Below the pieces are notes generated by a model. That model was not told the origin of the DNA. It did no database searches and was given only the letters and a program-made list of their open reading frames with translations. DNA of 34,413 nucleotides from Candidatus Rokuibacteriota bacterium (lineage in GTDB: Bacteria > Methylomirabilota > Methylomirabilia > Rokubacteriales > CSP1-6): assembly GCA_003221615.1 (NCBI GenBank), contig QHSQ01000120.1:1-34413 (forward strand), in the 5' to 3' direction. A program made the position numbers and the translations under genes. Numbering within the stretch: the first letter of the stretch is position 1; the number at the start of each line of letters is the position of its first letter. Positions 17,160-26,047 of this stretch are shown here, one piece after another.

Positions 17160-18758
17160 CTACCGGCGCTTCCCCGATGCCGGACCGACGGCGGCTTGCA
17201 GCGCGCCGTCGTCGACACCGATGTCCTTTCCGTCGAGGCTCGCGCGGCGATAGGGACTGTCGTCGATCAGGCGCAGCCGGCCCCGGGACAGGTCCTCGAA
17301 CTTCACCTTCTCCCACGAGCCGACGACGAAGTTGTCACGAGGGTACTGACCCGAGCTGCCGCCCACGATCACGTTGCGCTTCACCACGGAGCCGGGGAAG
17401 AGCGCGTCTAGCGCCTGGGTCCCCGTTCCCACGCCGGAGCCGGTGATGCCGTAGGTGTTGTGGGCCACGATGTTGTTGGTGAAGACGAAGTCCCGATGGG
17501 GCGGCCCCTCGGCGGTGATGATCGTGCCCACGTGCATCGCGGTGTTGTGATCGATGACGACCGACGTCGTGCCGTCGAGGAGCTGGAAGAGCCGCCCCTC
17601 CCCGCCCCAGCGCGGGCCGCCGAGCTCGGCGAACAAATTGTTCTTGATCACGATGCGCCGGGTCGGCTGGCTCGGATTGTTGTTGTCGCGGCCGAGGATG
17701 TTGATGCCCGAGGTCGAGCCGCGTACCACGTTGTTGGCGAAGGTCACGTCCTCGACGACCGACCACGGCGCGCGCCCGTCCTGGTTGCGGACGGTGAAGA
17801 CGACGGCGAAGCCGATCTGCGCCTGCGCCCAGTTGTGCTCGAAGAGGTTGCCCTCGATGCGCACCCGCCGGGCGTTCTTCAGCTCGAACAGGTTCTTGAT
17901 GGTCCACGGCGTGCCCGTGTACGCCGGGTCGCCCTGCCGCCAGGCCAGCGGCTTGGCGAAGTGATTTTTCACGATCTCGATGTCGGAGGGCACGAGATCG
18001 CGGACGGATGGATCGACGCCGCCGAACATGACGTTCTCACCGGCGCCCTCGAGGTAGTTGTTGGCGATCTTGAACGGGCCCGGGCCGTTCCAGCCGGCGA
18101 TCGCCTGGCTGTCGGCGCCGACTTCCTTGAAGTCGGCGAGATATGAGTCGATCACGGCGACGGTCGCGCCGTTCAGCACGATGCCCCGTCGCCCGCCTTT
18201 CTTCGGGTCGCCGTGTAGATAGCATCGCTCGACGATCACGTGGTGCGGTAGGTCCTCGGCCGAGGTCTCGGCCCAGCCGATCTCGACGAGGTTGTGCAGA
18301 AACGCCGCCTCGCCCGGCCGGATCTCGAGGCCGACGAGCCGGTAGTGATGGGCCCCGGGCGCAGTCTTCACGACCGCTCCGGACGTCGCGACGAGCTTCG
18401 CCATCGCGCGGGCGTGACCGGGATCGACTCGCGTGCCGGCCTGGGGAATGTCGGTGTCGCCACCCGTGCGAATCACGATCCAGCCGGCTCCCGACTTCCG
18501 GGGCAAGACGATCGGCCCCCGATACGTCGCGCCGGGCTCGAGGGCGACGACGTCCCCCGGTCGGGCGGACTCGAGCGCCGCCTGCAGATCACCCCCGCCC
18601 GGAACGGCAATGGTTCGGCCGGACGGCTCAACCGCCGTCGTGTCGACGACTGCGGCCGGCGGCTGAGCGCTTTCCGGTCTGCCCGCCGCGCCGGCGGCGA
18701 ACGCGAGGAGGGGGAGTAGCAACGCGCCGCACGCGATTCCCCGGGTGGCCGGCCGCAT
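17160..18758 (-). CDS. Secreted right-handed parallel beta-helix protein of the EPS operon
   Basis: A 532-aa protein with an N-terminal signal (about 1-25, ALLLPLLAFAAGAAG core). The body is a right-handed beta-helix with Asn-ladder turns such as NNYLEG, NNVVRG, NNLFAE and NNIVAH. The central segment GADSQAIAGWNGPGPF with a following NNYLEGAGENVMFGG is almost identical to the 897-aa protein at 9306, but the Pro-Ala linker and CDGC domains are absent. Such folds occur in polysaccharide lyases and in alginate C5-epimerases (AlgG), and the AlgD-like gene immediately upstream makes a uronan-active enzyme attractive, though no catalytic residues were verified. The ATG at 18758 has GGGAG 7 bases upstream, inside the preceding gene's end, with 3 bases between the two genes. 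Confidence 0.83.
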   Translation of the reverse strand: MRPATRGIACGALLLPLLAFAAGAAGRPESAQPPAAVVDTTAVEPSGRTIAVPGGGDLQAALESARPGDVVALEPGATYRGPIVLPRKSGAGWIVIRTGGDTDIPQAGTRVDPGHARAMAKLVATSGAVVKTAPGAHHYRLVGLEIRPGEAAFLHNLVEIGWAETSAEDLPHHVIVERCYLHGDPKKGGRRGIVLNGATVAVIDSYLADFKEVGADSQAIAGWNGPGPFKIANNYLEGAGENVMFGGVDPSVRDLVPSDIEIVKNHFAKPLAWRQGDPAYTGTPWTIKNLFELKNARRVRIEGNLFEHNWAQAQIGFAVVFTVRNQDGRAPWSVVEDVTFANNVVRGSTSGINILGRDNNNPSQPTRRIVIKNNLFAELGGPRWGGEGRLFQLLDGTTSVVIDHNTAMHVGTIITAEGPPHRDFVFTNNIVAHNTYGITGSGVGTGTQALDALFPGSVVKRNVIVGGSSGQYPRDNFVVGSWEKVKFEDLSRGRLRLIDDSPYRRASLDGKDIGVDDGALQAAVGPASGKRR

Positions 18759-18761
18759 CGC

Positions 18762-20063
18762 TCAACTCCCGGCGCTCGACCGCGACCCCGAGCGACCCGC
18801 CTGGCCCCGCGTGAGATCGACGGTCAGGTGCTCGGGCCGGGCCGCGGCCAGCACCTCGGTGGCGTCCTCGCAGGCGTTGCCGATCACGATGACCTCGGCG
18901 TGGGCCAGGAGCGCTTCGGCGCTCGCGCACATCAGGGACGCGATGTGCGGGATCTCTTCCTCGATGTAACGGCGGTTGGCCCCGACCAGGCGCGCCATCG
19001 AGACGTTCCGGTCGAGGATCCTGACGTCGCATCCCTTGCCGATGAGTGTCTCGACGAGCGCGACCATCGGGCTCTCGCGGAGATCATCGGTTCCGGCCTT
19101 GAAGGACAGGCCGACCACGCCGATCCGCTGCCGGCGCGAGGCGAGCACCGCGTCCACGCCACGCCGCACCTGCCCCTCGTTCGAGGGCAGGACGGAGGCG
19201 AGCAGCGGCACCGACACGTCGGCGGCGCGGGCGGCGTAGAGCAGCGCCCGGAGATCCTTCGGCAGGCACGAGCCGCCGAACGCGAAGCCGGGCCGCAGAT
19301 AGGCTTCCGACACGTTGAGCTTTCGGTCCATCGCGAACACCCGCATGACCTCGGCGCCGTCGGCGCCGAGCGCGGCGCAGACGTCGGCCACCTCGTTGGC
19401 GAAGCACACCTTGAGCGCGTGGAACGCGTTCGCGGCGTACTTGACCATCTCGGCGGTGCGGATCGAGGTGTGCACGAACGGCGCCTGGACGCTCTCGTAG
19501 AGCAGGCGCAGCAGCGACGCGGTCGCGGGGTCGCCGCAACCCACGAGCGTGAGCGGCGGCCTGGAGAAGTCGTTCAAGGACGACCCCTCGCGCATGAACT
19601 CGGGGTTCACCGCCACTCGCGTCGCCGCCCGACCGCCGGCGCCCGCGAGGAGTGCCGGCACCAGGTACTGCTCGGCCGTGCCCGGCAACACGGTGCTACG
19701 GAGTACGACGGTGTGCGGCTCGGCGTGCTTGCGCACCGCCTGGCCGATGCTCTGGCCGGTCCGCACGACCGCGTCGACGTCGATCCGGCCGTTCGAGCGA
19801 CTGGGCGTGCCGACGCAGATGAGCGAGAGGTCGGACTCGGCGACCGCCTGGTCGCTCGACGTCGTCGCCCGCAGCCGGCCGGCCCCCACCACCTCGCGCA
19901 GGAGCTCCGGTAACCCGGGCTCGACGATCGGCGAGGTTGCCGAGTTGATCATCGCGACCTTCTCGGCGTTGACGTCCACGCCGACGACCGCGTGGCCGGC
20001 CTTGGCCAGGCACGCCGCGGTCACGCACCCCACGTACCCGAGACCGAACACGCTAACTCGCAT
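18762..20063 (-). CDS. algD: Nucleotide-sugar 6-dehydrogenase, GDP-mannose 6-dehydrogenase (AlgD)-like
   Basis: The protein has 433 aa and oxidises an NDP-hexose to the uronic acid in two NAD-dependent steps. The N-terminal Rossmann motif is GLGYVG (7-12). The substrate domain has NPEFMREGS (153-161), K208 and the catalytic Cys C266 in FGGSCLPKD. The C-terminal domain has GLSFKAGTDDLRESP. Several blocks match AlgD rather than UDP-glucose dehydrogenase: SPIVEPGL, DRKLNVSEAYLRPGFAFGGSCLPKD, and SNE after the following helix. GDP-mannuronate is therefore the favoured product, with UDP-glucuronate as the alternative. Start at the ATG at 20063; it overlaps the end of the preceding glycosyltransferase by 11 bases. 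Confidence 0.85.
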   Translation of the reverse strand: MRVSVFGLGYVGCVTAACLAKAGHAVVGVDVNAEKVAMINSATSPIVEPGLPELLREVVGAGRLRATTSSDQAVAESDLSLICVGTPSRSNGRIDVDAVVRTGQSIGQAVRKHAEPHTVVLRSTVLPGTAEQYLVPALLAGAGGRAATRVAVNPEFMREGSSLNDFSRPPLTLVGCGDPATASLLRLLYESVQAPFVHTSIRTAEMVKYAANAFHALKVCFANEVADVCAALGADGAEVMRVFAMDRKLNVSEAYLRPGFAFGGSCLPKDLRALLYAARAADVSVPLLASVLPSNEGQVRRGVDAVLASRRQRIGVVGLSFKAGTDDLRESPMVALVETLIGKGCDVRILDRNVSMARLVGANRRYIEEEIPHIASLMCASAEALLAHAEVIVIGNACEDATEVLAAARPEHLTVDLTRGQAGRSGSRSSAGS

Positions 20064-21258
20064 GGCGACGCGCCTCCTCGCATTGGTTTTCGAATTCGTC
20101 GACGACCCTCGGCCAGGAGTACCGCTCCTCGACGAGGCGGCGGCCGGCGCTCCCGACCGCGCGACGCCGGGCCGGATCCCGTAGGAGCGACGTCACGGCC
20201 CGGGCGAACGCGGCGGGATCGTCGGCTTGCAGAAAATCCCGACCCGGCGTCAGCGGGAGTCCCTCGGCGCCGATCGCCGTCGAGACCACTGCCTTGGCCA
20301 TCGCAAGCGCCTCGAAGATCTTGAGCCGGGTCCCGCCGCCGATCCTGAGCGGCACGACGTAGACGGCCGCCTCGGCCATGTGCGGCCGGACGTCGTCGAC
20401 GAGACCGGTGACGTGAACCCCGGCCGCGTCCGCGGCGGCCCGCAGGCGCGGCGACGGGTTGCGGCCGACCACGGTCAGGGTGGCGCCCGGCACCTCGCGA
20501 CGAACCCGCGGCAGCACGGCCTCGATGAAGTGGACGATGCCGTCCTCGTTCGGGTACCAGTCCATCGACCCGGTGAAGACGAGCCGGCCCGGAACCTCCG
20601 CGACACCGTCGGGAGCGAAGTAATCGACGTCGACTCCCGTCGGCACCGCGCTCACGCGCGCGCTCGGCGCGACGGCGGCCAGGAGCCGGCGATCGGCGTC
20701 GGAGACCGCGATCGTCAGCCGGGCACGCGCGCACGCGAGCGCCTCGTAGCGGCGCATCTTGCGGCTCTCGAGCGCGAGCAGCGCGCGCCGCCACGCACGG
20801 CGCTCGACCTCGCGCATGCGCTGCCAGATCACGTGCTCCACGTTGTGGGCGAAGAGCACGGTCGGCGGCGTGGCGGCACGCGTGACGTTGGGCGCCGCCA
20901 GCAGGAAGTCCGCAACGACCAGGTCGACTCCGCCGCCCTCGAGGCGCCGCGCGAGCTCTCGGCCGAGCGCCGGCACCCGCGCCTTGTAGAGATCGACCGG
21001 CAGGGACGAGAGCCACGACCCGACAAGCGCGAGCGCGAAGCGCGCGCTTCCGCGCTTGGCCAGCGCCCACGGCACCGAGACGACCTCGCACTGCGGCAGC
21101 GCCGCCTCGAGCGCGCCCGTATCCTCCGATGGCGCGTGAGTCGTCAGGAGCGTGACGTGGTGGCGCCGCGACAGCTCGCGGAGCATGTGAAAGCTCCGGA
21201 TCCGCCCGCCGGTGTTGACGGGCCAGAGGCCGCCGACCTTCACCCAGATCAGGCGCAT
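20053..21258 (-). CDS. Glycosyltransferase, GT4/GT1-type (PEP-CTERM/EpsH-associated-like)
   Basis: This 401-aa GT-B glycosyltransferase starts with MRLIWVKVGGLWPVNTGGRIRS, where the glycine-rich loop (9-18) fits the N-terminal acceptor lobe. It contains FTGSMDWYPNEDG (228-240) and the donor-binding segment GGGTRLKIFEALAMAKAVVST (307-327). These blocks resemble the sugar transferases found with exosortase-A EPS loci. It probably adds one sugar to the lipid-linked repeat unit in the cytoplasm. The true start is the ATG at 21258; the frame continues open upstream to 23172, but that region encodes the amidotransferase in another frame. Its start overlaps the amidotransferase end by 10 bases. Confidence 0.85.
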   Translation of the reverse strand: MRLIWVKVGGLWPVNTGGRIRSFHMLRELSRRHHVTLLTTHAPSEDTGALEAALPQCEVVSVPWALAKRGSARFALALVGSWLSSLPVDLYKARVPALGRELARRLEGGGVDLVVADFLLAAPNVTRAATPPTVLFAHNVEHVIWQRMREVERRAWRRALLALESRKMRRYEALACARARLTIAVSDADRRLLAAVAPSARVSAVPTGVDVDYFAPDGVAEVPGRLVFTGSMDWYPNEDGIVHFIEAVLPRVRREVPGATLTVVGRNPSPRLRAAADAAGVHVTGLVDDVRPHMAEAAVYVVPLRIGGGTRLKIFEALAMAKAVVSTAIGAEGLPLTPGRDFLQADDPAAFARAVTSLLRDPARRRAVGSAGRRLVEERYSWPRVVDEFENQCEEARRHAS

Positions 21259-23174
21259 GACGTTTCCGGACCGTGGAGCACATCGCCGACGTCCTCGCCG
21301 TCGAGGAACATGCGCTGCCAGAGCTCGAGGTTGATGAGGAGCCACAGACGGTCGCCGTGCTCGGCGGCGCCGCTTCGGTGCGCCTCGGCGAGCCGGCGCA
21401 GCGCGGCCGGGTCGAAGAGTCCGCGCTCGAGCGCCCGCGGGCCGAGCACGAGCTCGTCGACGAGCGGCCGGAAGGGGCCGCGAAGCCACCGGCCAACCGG
21501 GACCGGGAAGCCCATCTTGCGCCGGGTGAGAATCGCGCGCGGCACGACGTCCTGGATCGCCGCGCGTAACACGGCCTTCGTCTGCCAACCCCGGAGCTTC
21601 GTGCGCCCGGGCATCGCGGCCACGCGCTCGACGAACTCGTGGTCGAGGAACGGCACCCGGCTCTCGATCGAGGCCGCCATGCTCATCTGGTCCTGCTTCA
21701 TCAAGAGCTCGACGAGGTACGTCTGGAGATCCGCGTGACTCATCCGATCGAGATCTCCGCCCGGCGCGTCCGCGTAGCGCTCGAGCGCCTCCTGGTACGG
21801 ATCGCGCGCGGCGAGCAGCTCCGGATCGGCGAGAAGGCTCTGCTGGAGCGTGGTCGGAAAGACCGCGAAGTTCTCGTAGAAGAGGTGACGCGGACCGGGC
21901 GGCAGGCCGAGGAACGTGCGGGTCGCGTACCGCCCGAGCCGGCGCGGCAGACGGCCGAGCGAGCGGCCGATATTCCCGCGAAGTCCCGATGGCGCGAGCC
22001 GCCGATAGACACGGCCCAGGCGGTCGTTCCAGTGGGTGATCCGGTAGCGGTGATAGCCGAGGAACAGCTCGTCGGCGCCCTCGCCGGTGAGCACCACCTT
22101 CACGTCCTCGGCCGCCAGGCGCGACACGAAGTAAAGCGGCACGCTCGACGTGAACGCGATCGGCTCGTCCTCGTGCCGGATCAGCCGCGGCAGAGCGTCG
22201 AAGAATTCGCCGGGGGAGACGACGACCTCGCGGTGCACGGAACCGACCGCCCGCGCCACCAGCTGGGCGTAGTTGAGCTCGTTCGCATCGGCATCGGGCA
22301 GGCCCACGGAGAACGTGCGGATGGGCCCCTTGACCATGCGTGACATCAGGCCGGCGAGGGCGCTCGAGTCCAGGCCGCCGGAGAGGAAGAGCCCGAGCGG
22401 CACGTCGCTCATCAGATGGCTGCGAACCGCCGCTTCGAGCCCGGCCCGGACCATGCCCGCCGCCTCGACCGGGGTCGTCGGGGTGTCGTTCACCTCGGCC
22501 GGCAGGCGCCAGTAGCGGCGCTCGCGCACGCCCTCGCGCGCGGACCAGGTCAGCGTGCGGCCGGGCAAGAGCTTCATCACGCCTCGGAAGAACGTCTCCG
22601 CGCCGGCGACGTAGCGGTTGGCGAGGAACTCGGGGACGATCGCCCGGTTGAGGGCCGGCGCCAGCCCGCTCGAGGCCAGGATCGCCTTGATCTCGGAGGC
22701 GAAGACGAGCTCGCGGTCGGTCAGCGCGTAGTAGAGCGGCTTGATCCCGAGCCGGTCCCGGGCCAGGAGCAGTCGCTGCCGCGGCCGGTCCCACACCGCG
22801 AATGCGAACATGCCCTGGAGCTTCTCGACGCAGCGCTCGCCTTCCTCCTCGTAGAGGTGGACGATCGTCTCCGTGTCGCTGCGTGTGCGGTAGTGATGGC
22901 CGCGGGCCTCGAGCCATGGACGGAGCTTCGCGTGGTTGTAGATCTCGCCGTTGAAGACGACCCACACGCTGCCGTCCTCGTTGGGCATCGGCTGGGCGCC
23001 GCCCTCGACGTCGATGATCGCGAGCCGACGGAACCCGAGCCCCACGTGGGCCTCGGTCCACAGCCCCTCGCCGTCGGGCCCGCGGTGACGCAGGACGTCG
23101 CGCATGATCTTGAGCCGGGTCTCGTCGACGGGCTCGAGCGGATTGAGACCGGCGATGCCGACGATGCCGCACAT
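21249..23174 (-). CDS. Glutamine amidotransferase, AsnB-like (EPS/exosortase-associated type)
   Basis: A 641-aa asparagine-synthetase-type enzyme. The class II glutaminase domain has the nucleophile C2 right after Met1, R49 and NGE (75-77). The ATP-pyrophosphatase domain carries SGGLDSS (265-271), with GEGADELFLGY later. In EPS loci such enzymes probably transfer glutamine-derived ammonia to a carboxyl group, for example a uronic acid to give a uronamide, rather than make asparagine. This fits the AlgD-like dehydrogenase in the same operon. Starting with Met-Cys is required for activity and fixes the start at 23174. It is 6 bases downstream of the deacetylase stop. Confidence 0.88.
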   Translation of the reverse strand: MCGIVGIAGLNPLEPVDETRLKIMRDVLRHRGPDGEGLWTEAHVGLGFRRLAIIDVEGGAQPMPNEDGSVWVVFNGEIYNHAKLRPWLEARGHHYRTRSDTETIVHLYEEEGERCVEKLQGMFAFAVWDRPRQRLLLARDRLGIKPLYYALTDRELVFASEIKAILASSGLAPALNRAIVPEFLANRYVAGAETFFRGVMKLLPGRTLTWSAREGVRERRYWRLPAEVNDTPTTPVEAAGMVRAGLEAAVRSHLMSDVPLGLFLSGGLDSSALAGLMSRMVKGPIRTFSVGLPDADANELNYAQLVARAVGSVHREVVVSPGEFFDALPRLIRHEDEPIAFTSSVPLYFVSRLAAEDVKVVLTGEGADELFLGYHRYRITHWNDRLGRVYRRLAPSGLRGNIGRSLGRLPRRLGRYATRTFLGLPPGPRHLFYENFAVFPTTLQQSLLADPELLAARDPYQEALERYADAPGGDLDRMSHADLQTYLVELLMKQDQMSMAASIESRVPFLDHEFVERVAAMPGRTKLRGWQTKAVLRAAIQDVVPRAILTRRKMGFPVPVGRWLRGPFRPLVDELVLGPRALERGLFDPAALRRLAEAHRSGAAEHGDRLWLLINLELWQRMFLDGEDVGDVLHGPETSCA

Positions 23175-23180
23175 GGGGGC

Positions 23181-24086
23181 CTAGCCCGCCCTCTGAGGGA
23201 GCGCCGGCTCACCGCTGACGCCGGCCGCCACAGCCCGGCGCACCGCGTCGACGAGCGCGCGCGCCGTCATGAAGTGCGCGTCTCGGCGCTCGAGCATCCC
23301 GATGAGCTGGCGCATGCGCGGCAGGGTGCGCTTGAGGTTGACGTAGTGGCGCGCCGCGCGGGTCGGCCCGGCGCCCCGGACACGCGGCTGCCCGGCGTCG
23401 AACTCCCAGGAGTGCAGGTACATCAGGTACGAGCCCCGGCGCGCGATCGTTCGCATCACGAGCCGCCTGAAGAACGCGGCGGGATAGAGCCGGAAGTAGC
23501 CACCGCCCGACACGGGCAGACTGAGGCCGCCCACCTGCTCGACGGGCAACTCGAGCTCGACCATCTGGTCGCCCAGGACGTACATCCCCGGCGCCACCGG
23601 TGATCCGAGATCGCCGAGCCGGCCGTAGCGATCGTGCAAGCCGAACGGATGATGGCTCGAGTCGTAGTGGAAGCCGCACCCTTCCAGGATGGCCAGGCGC
23701 TCGCGATCGATGCTGAAGGACGGTGCCCGGTATCCAACGACTTCCTGCCCCCCGATCTCCTCGAGGGTCTCTTTGGCGCGGAGCACGTCGTCACGAAACT
23801 GCATCGGCGTGAGCTTCATCGGCATGACGTGACCGTAGCCGTGGCAGGCGATCTCGTGGCCGCCGTTGGCGATCTCACGAACGAGCTCCGGCTCGCGCTC
23901 GGCCACCCAGCCGAGCACGAAGAAGGTCGAGCGGATGCGGTGCTCCGCGAGCAGCTTCAACACGCGGCGCGTGGCCTCGGCCACCCGACGGGGGATCGTC
24001 TCCCAGCGCTCCGGTGGAAAGAGCGGCCGGAGGTTCTCGACCTGGAACCAGTCCTCGATGTCGAAGGTCAGCAGGCACGGGATCAT
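23181..24086 (-). CDS. Polysaccharide deacetylase, DUF3473/XrtA-associated type
   Basis: A 301-aa NodB-fold (carbohydrate esterase 4) protein. Motif 1 is TFDIEDW (7-13), motif 2 is HEIACHGYGH (77-86; metal ligands H82 and H86 with D12), motif 3 is GYRAPSFS (118-125, R120), and the C-terminal YLHSWEFD holds a conserved His. The C-terminal 'DUF3473' part with a length near 300 is typical of the exosortase-associated family. It removes acetyl groups from N-acetylhexosamines. The start at 24086 overlaps the formyltransferase stop by 4 bases (ATGA). The frame open upstream to 24614 is the formyltransferase region and was trimmed. No signal peptide is evident, so it may act on lipid-linked or cytoplasmic intermediates. 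Confidence 0.87.
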   Translation of the reverse strand: MIPCLLTFDIEDWFQVENLRPLFPPERWETIPRRVAEATRRVLKLLAEHRIRSTFFVLGWVAEREPELVREIANGGHEIACHGYGHVMPMKLTPMQFRDDVLRAKETLEEIGGQEVVGYRAPSFSIDRERLAILEGCGFHYDSSHHPFGLHDRYGRLGDLGSPVAPGMYVLGDQMVELELPVEQVGGLSLPVSGGGYFRLYPAAFFRRLVMRTIARRGSYLMYLHSWEFDAGQPRVRGAGPTRAARHYVNLKRTLPRMRQLIGMLERRDAHFMTARALVDAVRRAVAAGVSGEPALPQRAG

Positions 24087-24880
24087 ACGAGGCGGTACCC
24101 CATGTGGCGGAACCGGTCGGCCTCGGCGCGTCCCGGGAAGGAGTGATACTGCGCCTGATGCCCGTTCATGGCGACCGGCCGAACCGAGCCCGTGTGATAG
24201 CGGTCGAGCAGCTCGACCAGCGTGCGGGCGCCCTCGCGCTTCATCTTGCGGATCACGAGGTCGAGGTTCCGGTCGCCGTTGAGCGGCACCTCGCGCTGGA
24301 GCAGCACCGATCCCACGTCGATGTCCGGCGTCATCGTGTGCAAGGTGACGGTGATCGATTTCCGCTTGTCGTACATCTGCCAGAAGACCGGCATCATGCC
24401 GCGATAGGCCGGCAGCGGCCCCGTGTGGACGTTGACGCAGGCCAGCCGCGGCACCGACAAGAGATCGCGCTTGAAGATCTGTGAGGCCGCCACCGAGACC
24501 AGGAGGTCCGGCGCGACCCGACGCATCTCCCCGACGTACTCCGGCGCGTTGACGTCGTGGACCACCCGGCAGGGGATCTGATTGCGAGCGGCGAGCCGGT
24601 TGATTGTGCCGCACCAGAGAGAGCGCGGCGCCAGGAGATCGAGCGCCTTGACGAGGGCGAAGCGACCGGCCAGACGTACGAAGTCGAGCCCGCCGTAGAA
24701 GCGGTAGAGCTTCCGCGCCAGCGCCTGCCGCGTCGGCTGATTCAAGGGCGGGGTGATGTCAATGCCCAGGATGTCGATGCGTTCTCGCGGCACCGTGGCG
24801 AAGAACTCACAGAAGAAGACCGGCAGATAGAACGGATCTTCCTCGGTGATGATGTGGACGCGCAATGGACGCGGGCTCAT
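24083..24880 (-). CDS. Formyltransferase family protein (methionyl-tRNA/sugar formyltransferase-like)
   Basis: A 265-aa protein with the formyltransferase core. Typical features are VNVHTGPLPAYRG (149-161; catalytic N150 and H152, like N..HxSLLPxYRG) and an aspartate-rich turn D186/D188 followed by G (DIDVGSVLL). It uses 10-formyl-tetrahydrofolate and in surface-polysaccharide clusters usually formylates an amino sugar. N-terminal strand VHIITEEDPFYLPVFF is present; no tRNA-binding C-terminal barrel is evident at this length. The start is the ATG at 24880, which overlaps the GT2 stop by 4 bases. It lies just upstream of the deacetylase; deacetylation followed by formylation of an aminosugar is a plausible but unproven sequence. 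Confidence 0.8.
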   Translation of the reverse strand: MSPRPLRVHIITEEDPFYLPVFFCEFFATVPRERIDILGIDITPPLNQPTRQALARKLYRFYGGLDFVRLAGRFALVKALDLLAPRSLWCGTINRLAARNQIPCRVVHDVNAPEYVGEMRRVAPDLLVSVAASQIFKRDLLSVPRLACVNVHTGPLPAYRGMMPVFWQMYDKRKSITVTLHTMTPDIDVGSVLLQREVPLNGDRNLDLVIRKMKREGARTLVELLDRYHTGSVRPVAMNGHQAQYHSFPGRAEADRFRHMGYRLV

Positions 24881-26013
24881 GAACGGTCCACCTCCACCCG
24901 CCGCCACGTCACCGACGTGCGCCCGAGGTAGTAGGACGGCATCGCCCAGAACGCCGCGAGGTTCAGCGCCAGGAAGGACCTGGCCAGCGACACGACGCGG
25001 GTCACCACGCGCGGGGCGGGCCCGCGCCACCGCGTGAGCGCGACGAGGCCCACCGCGACGCCGGTCACGAGGGCCGTGCCGTAGCCCAGGCCCTCGGCCA
25101 TCGCCGAGCCCGTCAGGACGAGCAGCAAGCCGTACGGGCACGCGAGCCGGGAGAGCTTGTGCAGCACGAAGCGGCCCCAGATCGGGTTTCGCGCCGGGTT
25201 GAGGCATCCGTCGACGTGGTGACAGATCTGGACGAGGCCCGCGAGCGTTCGCACCTTGCGGACGAACTCGTCGCTCGCCGAGCGCGTCGCGACGTCCAGG
25301 CTGCCGGCGCCCTCCGCCATGACGATCCGGCGCCCGGTGAGGGCCACCTTCAACGGCACGTACACGTCGTCGAGGATCGTGTCGGGCGGAATCTCCGGCA
25401 GGTCCTCGGTCCGGACCGCGTAGAGCGAGCCGGTGACCTGCACCATCGAGCCCGAGCGCGACTCGCACTTGCGCACGAACCCCTCGTACGTCCAGTACGC
25501 GTCACCCTTGACGCGAAGATCGCCGGACACCACGCCGACGCTCGGGTCGGCGAGCTGCGCCACGAGCTCGCGAATCGCGCGCTTGGTGAGCGCCTGGCGC
25601 ACGTCCATCAGCACGGCGACATCGCTCGTGATGTGGGATCGCGCCAGGTTCAACGCCGTGGGCTTGCCGCTGCGTTGGCCCATCCGCAACAGGCGGATCC
25701 GGTGATCGCGGCGGGCCCAGGCTCGCACGATCGGGTCCGTCGCATCAGTCGACCCGTCGCTCACGACGATGATCGAGATCTTGTCCGGCGGGTAGTCCTG
25801 AAAGGTGAGCCCCCGGAGCTTGTGGCGAATCAACACGGCTTCGTTCGCCGCGGCCATCACGCACGTCACGCTCGGCAGGAGCGCGTCGGGCAGATAGCGG
25901 GCGGCCGTCGGGACCGGGCGCACGCGCGCGAGCCACGCCACCCACAACGCGTAGCCCGCGTACGAGATGAAGACCACGGCGAGACCTAAACAGACGAACG
26001 CTATCCAGATCAT
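24877..26013 (-). CDS. Membrane-associated glycosyltransferase, GT2 family
   Basis: About 378 aa from the ATG at 26013; a GTG at 26034 gives 7 more residues and is not excluded, as neither has a good ribosome-binding site. An N-terminal membrane segment (about 2-28) is followed by the GT-A domain. It shows AANEA (55-59), VSDGSTDATD (84-93), MDVRQ (126-130) at the usual DxD position, and ILDDVYV near 193-199. C-terminal hydrophobic segments (about 265-300 and 335-365) follow, consistent with a membrane-bound synthase-like enzyme. It probably adds a sugar to the lipid-linked repeat unit or polymerises it. It starts 34 bases after the methyltransferase stop. Confidence 0.82.
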   Translation of the reverse strand: MIWIAFVCLGLAVVFISYAGYALWVAWLARVRPVPTAARYLPDALLPSVTCVMAAANEAVLIRHKLRGLTFQDYPPDKISIIVVSDGSTDATDPIVRAWARRDHRIRLLRMGQRSGKPTALNLARSHITSDVAVLMDVRQALTKRAIRELVAQLADPSVGVVSGDLRVKGDAYWTYEGFVRKCESRSGSMVQVTGSLYAVRTEDLPEIPPDTILDDVYVPLKVALTGRRIVMAEGAGSLDVATRSASDEFVRKVRTLAGLVQICHHVDGCLNPARNPIWGRFVLHKLSRLACPYGLLLVLTGSAMAEGLGYGTALVTGVAVGLVALTRWRGPAPRVVTRVVSLARSFLALNLAAFWAMPSYYLGRTSVTWRRVEVDRS

Positions 26014-26047
26014 AGGGCACCAGGTGTTCTCCACGACGCCGGCGGCT

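Noticed and set aside
20053..23172. A 1039-aa ORF covering the glycosyltransferase and the amidotransferase region
   Set aside because: Only the last 401 residues form a glycosyltransferase. The upstream part is an Arg-rich, unrecognisable frame antisense in character to nothing useful, and the AsnB gene occupies that region in another frame with a Met-Cys start. No fusion.
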